NCBI GenBank assembly: GCA_003550325.1
Contig: QKWP01001939.1
Location: forward strand, 16,765-80,764
Reading direction: 5' to 3'
DNA from: Gigaspora rosea
Taxonomy: Eukaryota; Glomeromycota; Glomeromycetes; Diversisporales; Gigasporaceae
Length of the DNA: 64,000 nt
Position numbers and translations under genes: made by a program. Positions 11,711-23,058 of the stretch are shown in pieces; position 1 is the first letter of the stretch; every line of letters begins with the position of its first letter. The notes beneath the pieces are model-generated. The model made no database searches and was not told the DNA's origin. It was given only the letters and a program-made list of their open reading frames with translations.

Positions 11711-12690
11711 NNNNNNTTTTTTTTTATTATTATTATTATTCAGCAAAACCCGAGTTTGGCTTTTGTTGGTTATAAATTATTTGCGAGAGGGCTTTATTCT
11801 ACCCAGGTTCTGTAACGGGTTCTTTAGTGACGCAAGTCATTAATTAACCCGGGACAGGAAGTGCATTTTGCTTAGTTTAAAATGCTACGTGGTAAGGTAT
11901 ACTTATACCGGTTCCGGTTCGGGTCGGGTATCAAATATTCGGGTACGGGTTGGACCCGGACCGGTTTTCCGATTCGAATTCGGGTTTTTGCTAAAACCCG
12001 GCCCGTGAGGATATCGATAAATCAAAACCATGTTACACGAAATTTAGAAATTAAGGTCCCGTTCGATATACATACTTACAATTGTCGGATCAACTTCCTT
12101 CTGATGTTACGAATCTTTATTTTCTTCAACACCAATAAACCTCCCTTTGCATTACTATCTACATTAAGACATTACACCCGAATCATTAATCCGCTTTTTT
12201 AACTCTTCATCAGGCTAGCAGATACGTGATAATATAAGAAAGCTTGATTGTTCAACGATGCTTTGTATTGTTCATGCATCGAACCAATTCAACTTCACAC
12301 GTCACAGATTAATTAGTATGAAATTCGGGCATAGTAATTATACATATCTATAGAAGGACAAATATTAGAAATCGGAATTACTATAGATATTATAAGAAAG
12401 ATCTATATATGGTAACTACGAAGGGTGAGCAAATTAGAAAAGGGACGAAGGACAAAATTAGCAACAAGGCGGAACGATGTAGGAACGATCGGAAATATAT
12501 TCAATTAATTATTATGTAAGGAAAATGATGATTATAAGGCAGGGGTAGAATAAGAAAATGCTGTGATTTTGGCGCAGAATTATTATTATAGTAACACCAG
12601 TTCTATTTTTTTAATAGCACTCCAGAGCACAAATCCGATTGTAAAATGTTAGAGATTTCTATTTAATTACAGCTGTTTTCATAAATTGAG
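11340..12690. other. gene-free stretch with assembly gap and GC-rich element relic
   Basis: Bases 11711-11716 are N, inside a long T-run, so this is an assembly gap in a homopolymer. 11360-11400 and 11905-12010 carry clustered CCGG/ACCCGG words (GACCCGGACCGG, GGTTCGGGTCGGG) like the subterminal zones of hAT elements here, but I could not pair terminal repeats or find a target duplication. No convincing gene: the open frame at 11882-12202 (+) simply crosses the GC-rich relic. Confidence 0.45.
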
Positions 12691-12825
12691 TTCTAAAAAA
12701 TTCACCGATAATTATTTGGTTGAATTCAATAAGTTATTGATTTTTGATATTGCATAATATAAATTACAGCACTAATCATATAACTTATTGAATTCAGCCA
12801 AATAATCATCGGTCAATTTTTTTAG
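12691..12825. repeat. foldback hairpin
   Basis: The arm TTCACCGATAATTATTTGG / GAATTCAATAAGTTAT on the left pairs with ATAACTTATTGAATTCAGCC / AAATAATCATCGG on the right, around a 45-base loop. No coding content. Confidence 0.75.
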
Positions 12826-14557
12826 ATGACCACCACGACCCTGGGAATAAGGAACCTTTTATCCCAATATCAGTTCTTGTTCTTGTTTTCCTCGGCATTT
12901 GTTGCCGCACTTTCCTTGTCATTAGTAGCCGATTATAATTCATTTTTAATCACCACCAATTCTTTTTTGGTCAAATCAATCAGAGTTTTATGAAAATAGC
13001 TGTACAACAATTTCCAATCTGATTTTTCAACAGTCGAAACTTTTTCATTTTCTATGCACCAATATGATAAAATTTAATAATACATGATTTCTGTGTTCAA
13101 GTTAATTATGATAATTAAAAAAAAATATTGCAAAAAAAAAGCAGATTACATCACCTGGAAATTTGAGTGCTGTGGCACATCCCGCCATCCGTTTTCAGCA
13201 GAGGTCAATGTAATCATCCATTAGTAAAATTTCACATAGAACAATATTTTAATTAGAACGCAGAAAATAGGTTCCTTTTTTTAAAAAAAAAAAATAGGTT
13301 CGATTTTTATACTGCACCTGATCTCCAAAATTACAAGAGTGTTCATGTCCCACTCAAATGCTGTTCTTTCGTCCTTGACTATATCCATGCTATATCCATG
13401 CTATCTTGACTATAGAACCCAAGGTTGCAATGTCCCTTCAATTCACATTCAATATTTCACATTCACTCTATTAACATTATTCACATCAGCAGATCTCTGG
13501 ATGCTATCTCGTTGATCACCATATTCCACGTCTAGTTTCAAAATTAATTTATTATCTTTCATCAGAACAATGAAAAACGCGCAAAAAAAAAAAAACACAA
13601 GTACATACCACATGGGTACAGGCCAACCCTAACACTAATAATACCAGATCAGTATGGTACGATTTTAAAATTCAGCCTGTACTACACCCATACTATACTA
13701 ATCATGTCAGTTGTACCATGCTGATCATAATGCCACTATCACATCGTGCTCAGCTTCAACTCGAAGTATCATCTGACTTTAAATCTCACAAAGAACCAAT
13801 TATATAAGAGAAGAAAATCTCAGTTTTTACCTAAAGTTCTACAAAAAGAGTTAAAATCGTGCATAAATCGACTCCAGGTCCAATGTATCTCGTTGGGAAG
13901 TCCAAAAACCTACAAGAAGGAAAAAAAGGCATTAGCAACCGCTAAAAGAGAATGTAAAAATATAAGAAAACTTGCTTTAACCTTAAAAAAAACAGTAACC
14001 GTTTATTAACTACCATGAAAAGATACCATTGATTATCTGATCCGTAATATATATTCTATTGGTCGGGCGATATCTAAGCGCATCATAGGGTGCGATCTAT
14101 ACATTTATTCTTTATTTAATCAAGATCACACATAGGAACCGCATAAAATTTCCGCAGGCACGTGATGATATGCGCTAAAATTCTATTGGCCGAAAAAAAA
14201 TCGCGACGCGTCATTGCATTTTTCGATTAAAAAGTTAACTTTCGGTATTAGGGTAAGGTGAGCGTTCGGACGACAGATATAAAATGATTAATAATAAATA
14301 AGCGTATTCGAAATTTAATTGAAAATAAATACGTCACCAATTTCAATTAAAATTAGATTCCACTTGAATTAATGTATTGTAAAAAAAAAACTACTATTTA
14401 ACATAATTACAGAATTATTTAATATAAAAAATTGACGAATTTAACATTTACCGGAGTGGAACTAGGGATGATTTGTTTATATTTTCTAACTTTTTTAATA
14501 AAATTTAATTATACATATAAGATTATTTGTACTTTTTATTTAAATTATAAGGTTTGG
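12826..14557. other. spacer with possible coding scraps
   Basis: Base composition is less AT-rich than the surroundings. On the minus strand about 12944-13080 reads as a stop-free 45-codon segment (with VEKSDWKLLYSYFHKTL) that could be a lost exon. On the plus strand 13746-14009 is open for 87 codons, basic in composition (many K/R), starting at a GTG and with no recognised domain. Neither could be joined into a gene, so I do not call them. Confidence 0.3.
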
Positions 14558-14834
14558 ATATCTCGTGGTCTAATGATTGGAATCGAGTAATTTTTATACC
14601 ATTCGATTCGTCTCGATGAGACGAATCGAATGGTTAAGATCACCAGATCCTGATCGCGATATCATCGATTATTTGCCAAGTTTACACTTCAAGGATCATT
14701 TTTGCACAACATATAATCGATGATATATCGTGATCCAGTGATCAGAATCGGGTGATTTTTATACCATTCGATTCGTCTCATCGAACGGCATAAAAATCAC
14801 CCGATTCTGATCACTGAGATCACACGAGATGTCA
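14558..14834. repeat. multi-armed foldback
   Basis: Four related arms alternate in direction. Each holds a version of ATCAGAATCGGGTGATTTTT ACC ATTCGATTCGTCTC or its complement, with short turns at CGTCTCGATGAGACG and near 14780. The outer ends GATATCTCGTG and CACGAGATGTC also pair. No ORF. Confidence 0.7.
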
Positions 14835-15220
14835 TCAATTCGTCAAATTATCCCTTAAAACTCGAACTTTTTGATACGATGTATAATCCCATTTAATGTT
14901 ATTTTAAAAAAAAGATGTTATATTATTAATTTTATATAAAATAATTCTTAAATCATGTATAAAGTTTAATACAAAAAATAAAATGTTTTTATTAATAATA
15001 AATTTTTATATTAGTTATTTTAACTTCGCCAAATTACCCCTTTCTACCTTATACTTTAAAATATTTCATTGATTAATTGTATTGAAATTCTAATTGCAGA
15101 GTTTCATTTGCGTTACTTTTAATTTTTGACTACCGAAAAATAAATTATAATTACTTTAATTTGTCATATGTCATACAATTAAAAAATCAACAATTAAATT
15201 AAATTCGTAGCGCTGCCTAT

Positions 15221-16318
15221 TGTAACGAATTAAATTCGTTAACGTTTTATTATTAAAATTATTTTATTTTATTTTCGATTTTATCTTTTTATTTTATTCT
15301 ATATATCAACCCCGTTGTTATGTATTATTAATTCTTCCCCAAACGATATACTTTAATTAGTTATACTAAAATAAGAATTATTAGGTGGCTTGGTGGCTTA
15401 GATGTGGGGAAAACTGGTTGTTCAGCGAACTCGCGGAAAATTCAGCGAGCTCGCGGAAAGTTCAGCGAACTCGCGGTAAATTCAGCGTATGCGCGGAAAA
15501 TGCAGCGAGTTAGTGGTAAATACCGCGAGTACGCTGAAAATTCAGCGAATACGCTGTAATAGTTCGAAATGTATTTAAGACCTTCGAATTTAATAAAGTC
15601 AAAATAAGTTTCCCGTCCACTAAAAGTAGTAATAACATAAGAAATAAAATAAAATACTTATCTTTTGAATTCGACTTGTAACCTTAATAAACCTTGCGAG
15701 ACTCAATTCGACGGACTGAATTGACTTGTAACTTCGTATCGGATTATTATAACTCGAATTCTGTGTAACGAGTTCTTGTAAATCCCGTGAAATTATTCTC
15801 GTGCCTCCTATCGACTTACCGATTGCTCTATGATAAAATTTTTAGTTTAGCATTTTTTTTTATAAATCCTATTTCCTTTAGTTTCATTCATATCGGCTGG
15901 AGTATTTGAAATACTTATATACCTCCGGGAGAACTTCTGCGCCTGTGAGAAATTCTTAAATTTACCTATATCGATTTCCCTTTGGACATCACCTGACCGG
16001 GATCAGACCTAATATCGACCCACTATCGGTCCCGTGATACACATTTTGATCCCACCTTATCATATTTTATTATTTTTATTGATATCATTTTATTGATATC
16101 TCCCATATTAGCATCACCAGCATCTGCGTTTATACTTTACTGTGGTGATTTAGTGATAGAGCATCCCTTCGCTCTCCACGTACTGCATACTTAATCCTTA
16201 TTGTACATCGTGACTTACCCTTTTATCATCTTTATAATTACCCCCCGTAATCGGTTGGAGCCTTAAATTGGCACTATTGTCTATATTGTTTTACCGCTCT
16301 CCCAATTCAACCGTTACA
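15221..16318. mobile_element. solo LTR of an LTR retrotransposon
   Basis: The segment starts TGTAACG and ends CGTTACA, a perfect 7-bp inverted repeat with the TG...CA ends of LTRs. CTAT flanks both sides (15217-15220 and 16319-16322), a 4-bp target duplication. The length is 1,098 bp. No second LTR and no internal coding region occur nearby, so it is best explained as a solo LTR left by recombination. It contains a 7 x 20-bp repeat (15421-15560), followed by a TATTTAAG word that could be a promoter element. The superfamily cannot be told from the LTR alone; 4-5 bp duplications are typical of Ty3/gypsy and Ty1/copia. Confidence 0.8.
15421..15560. repeat. seven 20-bp tandem units inside the solo LTR
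   Basis: Units such as TTCAGCGAACTCGCGGAAAA repeat exactly every 20 bases seven times. Unit 6 (TACCGCGAGTACGCTGAAAA) is close to the reverse complement of the others, because the unit is itself quasi-palindromic. It is rich in CpG in an otherwise AT-rich region. Confidence 0.9.
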
Positions 16319-16322
16319 CTAT

Positions 16323-17713
16323 GTAGCTAGACTTTTTAGCGACAGTCAAAAATCATAAATCATATGTATTTACTGTAATTAATGTGAATATCTAATCTCA
16401 TAAATTGCCCCACCATCAATTATTCGTCAAGCCTGATCTCTTATTATATTCAACTATTTTAGCAACGTTAAGTTCGCTAATTATATGTTTAGGAGTTTTA
16501 ATAATTGCAAAATTTTCCGAGATTAGAATTAATTTGTAATTAAATAGAAATAACAGAGATATATTTAATATTAAGGTAAATCATTTAAGGTTTGTGTATA
16601 ATATGAAAAATTTACTAATAAAAAGAAGACATTGATTTTTTACTTTGTCAAAACTACTCAAATACTACTATACTATATGTTATTTTAGTGATGATCTTAT
16701 ATTCTTTATATATTCAATTGCAGTTACGAGGATTTGTGCGTTATCAGAATATTTTTAAATCTCTAATAAGCTACTTGTCTAAATTAGAGGTCTGATCAGT
16801 CAAAAAATTGGTATTCAAATATTTTCATTTTTTTCGATTTTTTTTTATTAACCGAATATTCATCAAAAAGCCCAAATGAATGCCCTGTATGTCTTTGATT
16901 ACTTTTATTTTACTTTTTTATAAGTGAAACACAAAATTTTTAGACCATAAAATTATCTCAAAACAACAAAAAAAAATTTGTGTACGCGATGTTACATGAA
17001 ACCGATGTACGTTCCAAAGCTTTGACCCGAATAGCCGTATACCCGATTACACGACCCGAAAAATTACCAACCGGGCCATGTTTTTGACGAGCCGGTTTAA
17101 TATGATAGACGGGTCACCGATATTGTATTTTTAGAAAATAGTGTCTTAAAAGAATTATTTTTTTTTCGAGTTAAAATTATCTCGATAATTTATTAAATCA
17201 ATATAAGGTAAAAATTGTACTATATATAAACAAGAGCCAATACTTCAATTTGAATCAAAACTCTCAGTTTTTCCAGAAGATTTCAAATTGTGGTTTTCCT
17301 ACCCAAATGATTATTGATTGAAAACATTAGTGTGCCGAAGTTAGGGCCATCGAAAATCTGCGATGACATAATATACGCATAAACATGGATTTTATCGCAA
17401 AGTATATACGATAACATAGTTTACATATCAGTGCGATTTCGCACAATTCAGGGCATAATTGTAAAATTTTTTGGTAGATTAAGAATGATGATACATTGAT
17501 AAGAATCCAGGGAATTCTGATGAAGACAATTAGTGAACCTAAAACGCGAACGTGTTAGAGATGGGCAAAATTTTTATACATACTTACATTTTCTTACATA
17601 TCTTATATATTCTTTAAATTTTTATTTAATTTTTATCACTATAAAATTAATATGCCCAAATAAAAACTTTCAAGTTTAATATTTATTTTTTGAAAAAAAT
17701 TTTAATTTATCGC
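16323..17713. other. gene-free AT-rich spacer
   Basis: No ORF or RNA gene that I can support. 16985-17120 carries CCGG-type words (ACCCGATTACACGACCCG, CCAACCGGGCC, ACGGGTCACC) that look like the edge of a decayed hAT-like element. No flanking duplication was found. Confidence 0.4.
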
Positions 17714-17940
17714 TATTTGTACACCATGTGTATGTACATGTACACACATATAATAGCTTTTGGGGTTCTAACAAAAAATATTTCTTGCAAAATTTTAGTA
17801 CCGTATAAACTATAAACTCCTCTAACCCTAAAGCTACCCACTCTAACCTTAAGCTATACTAATTTTTCGTTTACAATTTATATGTTAAACAAAATCGTAA
17901 ACAATAAATTAGTATGTGTGTATATACACCTGGTGTAAAT
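17714..17940. mobile_element. MITE with CCCTAA-like interior
   Basis: The left end ATTTGTACACCATGTGTATG pairs with the right end CATACACACCTGGTGTAAAT-like sequence (TATATACACCTGGTGTAAAT). The interior has TTTCTTGCAAAATTTTAG and CTCTAACCCTAAAGC, words shared with segments near 3.75-3.9 kb and 39.65-39.75 kb. No ORF. Confidence 0.6.
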
Positions 17941-18655
17941 TAAGAAATGTTCTTTTTATTTTCATTTTTTTCTATGATTTTCTATTTCTTTTATTTTTTT
18001 AAATCTTCATATTATTTTATCAATAGAAAAATTATATTAGTTTCTTTGCTTCTATTTTTAATTTGTACATTCATAAAATTAAGATTACTTGCACTCTTTT
18101 CCACTTTGCTTTATTATTTCCTCTATATGATATCTCATATTCCATATGTCAATTCCTCTCAATATTACATGCGGTGAAGAAATCTGACCTCTTAATAATC
18201 CTCGTTCTTCTCCAATTTATAAACTTTACTGCATACTATGATTTATATATATATTGACAACTTAAATAACCTTTATCTGTATGTATTATCTCTGATTTAA
18301 CTAATAAGCAGTTATGTATACATGTACTGCTTAAGCTATAATCAATTAAAAGCTTAGTATGGTATAATGTATGCAGTAGAAACCCGAGGCATTAGAATAT
18401 TCCACATCGTAGTAACTAAATTATAACTTGTGTATTATACCATAACTATTTTATATGTTATAATTTTATATATCACTATCTAAGGTTATTTTATAAATTA
18501 TAACACTTTATTTAGTTATATTGCATAAGTATTATGTTTAATTTTTTATGCTAATATTATTCTAACGATCAAATGACTAGAATGACCCCAGTCATTTGCA
18601 AATGAGATAGAAGGTCATTTAGTCATAATGATCAGGTTATTTATCATCCCTGTCT
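17941..18655. other. T-rich gene-free spacer
   Basis: The open frames in this stretch are phenylalanine/tyrosine-rich products of T-rich low complexity and are not supportable as genes. Nothing else was seen. Confidence 0.45.
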
Positions 18656-19085
18656 CTAACTAGGGTTCTACAAATGCCCATGCCAGGCATATTGTGCATC
18701 GTGCCGGGCACTAGTACCTCATGCCAGTGCCAGGCATTATATATGCACAGGCACAAAGATGCCCAACAGTTAGTGATTTGAACCGAGAAAATTTTCCTTA
18801 ATCGGTTAACCGAACTGGTGTCAATCGATTAAGATTACTTCACGTTTTATTTTCGGGAATTCACGGACCTTTACTCAAATTTTTGTCTCGACCTTGCTCG
18901 TCAACTATGTTCATTCATTTTCCTTTCGGAACCTTTGCTCATTTATAATCATTTACATTTTGTCAACCGATTCTCAACCGGTTTTACGGGTCAACCGATT
19001 AAGCATTTACTCAACCGGTTACCCGAAATTTATTCGGGTCGGGTCGGTTAACCGATTATAGCCCAACCGGCCCTATGAAAAAAAA
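18656..19085. mobile_element. GC-rich hAT-like relic(s)
   Basis: 18661-18775 has repeated GCCAGGCAT, GCCGGGCAC and TGCACAGGCAC words. 18780-19075 has many copies of AACCGATTAA / TTAATCGGTTAACC ending in CAACCGGCCCTA. This resembles the subterminal repeats of the intact hAT-like elements in the window. Termini and an 8-bp duplication were not found, so the limits are approximate. Confidence 0.4.
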
Positions 19086-19335
19086 TTTTCGGAAAAACAT
19101 GGAAGCTGAACACGGAAACATACGTAAAAATATGTAAAAAATTCGAGGTAGGACCGATAGGAAGAAGATAACAAGTAGATAATTAGAACGCATGGTTGAT
19201 GGTTCATAATAATCCAATAACTTTAATGATCATACTTTCCTTAACCTCCAACTATCATATCATTCAACCCGAAACCCTTCATAAAACAATCCTCCCGCAT
19301 AACTTATGTTGTGCCCAAAGCTAAACTGCACATGC

Positions 19336-19527
19336 TCAATTATCGCTCTCCCAATTCTGGGCACAACACCATACATTCGTGAAATTTTCAATATCACATC
19401 GGTCAGTTCCTGGTATTATGCATGCGATACTAGATGAAAAGTCCCATTTAATGCAAAATATAGAAACATCAAGATCATACTCATCGGTCCCGATATAGGC
19501 GAATCCTGATGAGGATGGATCATTCAA
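19336..19527 (-). other. possible exon of an unrecognised gene
   Basis: An open minus-strand frame of 63 codons with evenly spread residues and five cysteines (for example DRCDIENFTNVWCCAQNW), in a stretch less AT-rich than the flanks. It looks more protein-like than most chance frames nearby, but no start context, partner exon or known domain was found. It could be a fragment of a degraded gene. Confidence 0.3.
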
Positions 19528-19807
19528 TCAGATGAAAAAGCGCTACACCACTTAACTTGCCTGTAATCGTACTCCATTCCTGGTATATGCATATAGAAAT
19601 ATTCGAAGTCATGAGATTTAATCATCCAATCAGATCCTCGGATTTGTACACATCATTTAACTCTCCGCGTTGATCTGATTTTCATGATGAATCATAACAT
19701 AATTTTCTCAAAGTTTGCTTGGCTATTAAACATGTCATCACAAAGTTAATCGATTTTATTGCCTCTAGTATTACTCTTCTTGTTATATGGAGTGTTCCCT
19801 TTCAAAA

Positions 19808-20095
19808 GGGCCCATTTTTACATTTTTTTGAAAAATGAGTTTTCGTTAGATTCATATAAATTTTGACATGATTGACATTTTTAAATTATAAATGAAAGTC
19901 GATTTGCATAATAAAAAATAGAGATAATGTAAAAGAAATATTACACGAAGTTGTCCAAGGCCAAGCACATCACGAGATTACCCGATAGTCACCTGTTACA
20001 TTTAACCAATTAAAATCGTGAAATTTGATTAATCCCGGATCAGTCCGAAAATCAAAACAAACGGTTAAACTATAAAATATATGTAAAAATGGGGT
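19808..20095. mobile_element. short repeat element, same family as 41825-46447
   Basis: Ends read AAAAGGGCCCATTTTTACA and TGTAAAAATGGGG, an inverted pair. The body (ATGAAAGTCGATTTGCATAA, CACATCACGAGATTACCCGA, AAATCAAAACAAACGG) is found in reverse complement at 41825-41978 and 46266-46447, where the copy is split by an LTR retrotransposon. It ends about 40 bases upstream of the next gene's start codon. Confidence 0.7.
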
Positions 20096-20132
20096 TTACA
20101 AAGACACGCGACGCAACTTACCTTACTGCAAA

Positions 20133-22577
20133 ATGAAACTAGATGAAAGCGTTTGTAAAAATCTGTGTGAACCAGGTAAATGACGGTGTATCACTTATCT
20201 AAGGAATCAGTATTCACATTATACTTGCTAAATTTACAGCATACTGGAGTTCGGTTTCGAAGCCATCGTTGATTACGTATTTAAATTACCTCTCACAGAC
20301 AACAAAAGATTTACTCCAAAAGGACAAGATTCAAAGTAAATATATTTCAGAACTTACAAAAATAAAACGAAGCTATAAAGAAACGGATGAACAATACAAT
20401 ATAGTCGAGAAAGCTTTGGAAAGTTTTGCAGTAAGTCAGCTTTTTATTATGGCTTTTATTATGGTTCATGGCGTAGACATTCGTTTTGTTGCCTAATAGC
20501 TTTGGCCTGCGGGATCCCAACACGCGAACGTTGTATCGTATTCTCAACTAGTATACTGGCTTCGGCTACGTATATAAAGGCTTCGGCTCTGTTGAGAATG
20601 CAATGGTACTCTACTAGCTAGTATACTGGCTTCGGCTATGTATATGAAAAGCTTCGGCTCCGCTATAGATACACCATGCTGGTTAGGTTGAAATTTAGAA
20701 GTAAACTTCGTTAGTATTAGATATCAGAACATAATATTTTACAATTAAATTTTTCGATAAGAATGAGAAAAAGTCGGAGGAAGTGAAGGATTTCTGGGAA
20801 GACAACAAGTTGGACCAAAAACTCAATAAAATAAATAAAAAACGAAAATTGGTCGAGGTAATGTGTAGTTAAACCTTCCAGGATTATATTTTGAAGCAAA
20901 TTTTGAATTTTAATAAATTTTTAGGCTGAAGGTGTTGTGAATTTTTTGCAAACGGGAAATGAACGCTTAAACGATACTTCGAAGATGGTTCATAAGTTTC
21001 AGTTAAATCTTTTGGAAAGAAATGAAGCAAAAAAATCCAGAAATGATGAACGAGAAGAAACGGAGGATGCTAACAAGGTCATTCACCATTTTTCTTTTAG
21101 AGATATCCGGAAATGGTGCAAACGGAATTATGCTGTGCACAGCACTGAGATACTAATTCAACACCAAACTTTTTATGGTTATTTGTATGTTACCTAGGAT
21201 GAGTCAGCTACGGATAACAAACCCTATCTCTTAAGAAAAAGACAAGATATCGATTATAATGAGGAACGGATGATAAAGAAACATCAAGATGGATACTCTA
21301 CACCATCACAATGTAGTCCAAAATTACATTCATTGCCAATAGATAATCCATTTGTAGTGGAAAAGGACGAGTACGGCACCATAATAGTTGATGATGTAGA
21401 CGAACTGTGCTTTAATGATGGAGATTCAGCAAATGATTTTAAGATAGGAGAGATCAATATATCTCAATTATTCCGGAAATTTCAGAATGAGTCAGTAAAG
21501 ATCGCAAAGACCGATGGTCTATACGTTGAATCAAACGTACATGAAATACTGGCACTGTCCTCGATTTTTTTGCTTATTCCAGGCTCTTACTCAAAACAGA
21601 TGGTCAACATATTCGGTTCTCCTCTGCTCGATGAAGTCTATCAACAAATCAAACCTGTTCAGCAAACAGAAATAAACTCAGAATGTGAATCAAAGTTTAG
21701 GAAGGTGATCAAACAAGCAACAAAAGAGTCGCGTCGCAGTGCTATGAAATCACTGCTAGCAGAACTTACAAATGATCAAATGTTGGATGAGAACTTGGAT
21801 TCCGTTATCTTGGAATGTCTAAAAACGTTGCCGATTGAAAAGATTAAAAGTGAACCAAGTGAAATGACGGTTATTACAAATTATCTGGACCACATCATGA
21901 GGGAAATATTTCATGATCCAGACAAACACATTGTTGAATGGCCCAATACGGGTCTTGACGAAAGTAAGGCAAGAAAGTTACAGGGGAGAAGCAAACAACC
22001 GGACTTTGTAGTATCTATTGTCCATCAGCTACAGACAAGTGGTGTCATATTTGTGGGCGAAGTCAGTCCACCTTCAGAAAAAAATAATGTTTATAAGAAT
22101 TGTAACGATCTAATCCGTGTTGGTATTTTTATGAAAGACTGTCTTGATTCGGCTATAGACTTGGGTGCTGACATAAAATTGCTAGGTTTTCAATGTATTG
22201 GTAAGAAATTAGTTTTTTTTTCATGATTTTTATGAATAACTTTTTTGACATTGCTTTTTATAGATCATACATTAGACTTCTATATGATGGATCTCATTCA
22301 AGGAACATATACTATGATCCATATCGGGAAATTTTCAGTTCCAGCTTCAGTGAAAGAGATGTTGCCTTTTATTGATGAGTTAGAAGTGCATTTAGGAGTA
22401 CAAGAGATTTTTCGCAAATCCTTTAATACTTTCTATGCTAAGGTCTGTAATCCAGGTCCACCATTAACAAAAGCAAGTTTCAAACGCGCTACCCTTGAAA
22501 CACCAAAATTTAAACAGCTTGTTAGCAAGACACGTGACCGTCACAGAAGCTGTTCATTCTGGTTTGGACGTTTTTAG
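20133..22577 (+). CDS. six-exon coiled-coil protein with nuclease-like C-terminal domain
   Basis: Spliced plus-strand model with exons 20133-20175, 20240-20430, 20762-20857, 20925-21077, 21198-22200 and 22264-22577. All phases agree and the sum gives about 599 residues. The acceptor of exon 3 is the least certain join. The N-terminal 160 residues are charged and probably coiled coil (YISELTKIKRSYKETDEQYN; a basic NKINKKRK cluster could be a nuclear signal). The C-terminal part has PDF (D430), then VIFVGEVSPP (E449), then N..K..N.LIRVG.F.KD.LD, then a beta-rich tail LGFQCIDHTLDFYMMDL. D..E spacing and flanking hydrophobic strands suggest a PD-(D/E)XK-like fold, as in the gene at 8866-11339, but no lysine stands two residues after the E. 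Similar unnamed proteins are numerous in Glomeromycotina as I know them. Activity is unproven. Confidence 0.75.
20547..20672 (+). repeat. duplicated GGCTTCGGCT repeats in an intron
   Basis: The segment AGTATACTGGCTTCGGCTA-CGTATATAAAGGCTTCGGCT occurs at 20549-20590 and again at 20630-20660, with A/G changes. The second intron of the surrounding gene is long (331 bases) because it contains this duplication. Confidence 0.75.
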
Positions 22578-23058
22578 AATAGGAAAACCGATTGATTTTT
22601 TAATAAATTCACAATCAGACCATAATTAAAATCTTGTATTGCATAACATGTAATCAATGAAAAATAAAGTTATAATAAAGTTTGTCCACATTCCGGCTTT
22701 TTATATTTAATGATGTAGTCTGGGTCGTGATCGATTATTTTCTTATATTTGAGACGTGCACGACGCGGTTTAAAGGTCAAGGATCCACTTCCTGACGAAT
22801 CATAAATAGCATAAATAGTTTGATTTTTGTAAATAATTTTCAGTTATCACTATCTGTATAAACATGTGATTTATTTTTTTTGCCGTTTCAATAAAGCTGG
22901 CCATAATCAGTTTACTTTGCACGTGTATTTATTCTGATATATTGATGTTACACATATATGATTGTGAATTTTTTCTTAGCAAAAGTGAATCTCTGTTCCA
23001 AATTAGAACGGACACATATTTTTTTTATTTTGAATATATTCGCATATTCTATAAAACA
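22578..23058. other. intergenic region
   Basis: 3' flank of the preceding gene with an AATAAAG polyadenylation-like word near 22665, then AT-rich DNA leading to the ATG of the next reading frame. No repeat end was recognised. Confidence 0.5.

Noticed and set aside
13746..14009. 87-codon basic frame
   Set aside because: Starts at GTG, no domain, no partner exon; kept only as a remark in the spacer entry.
15421..15560. possible CRISPR-like array
   Set aside because: Units are contiguous 20-mers without spacers, lie inside a eukaryotic LTR, and no cas gene is present.
22942..23058. upstream extension of the coiled-coil family frame
   Set aside because: The family starts at MANIQSKID (23059); the preceding residues look like translated 5' flank.
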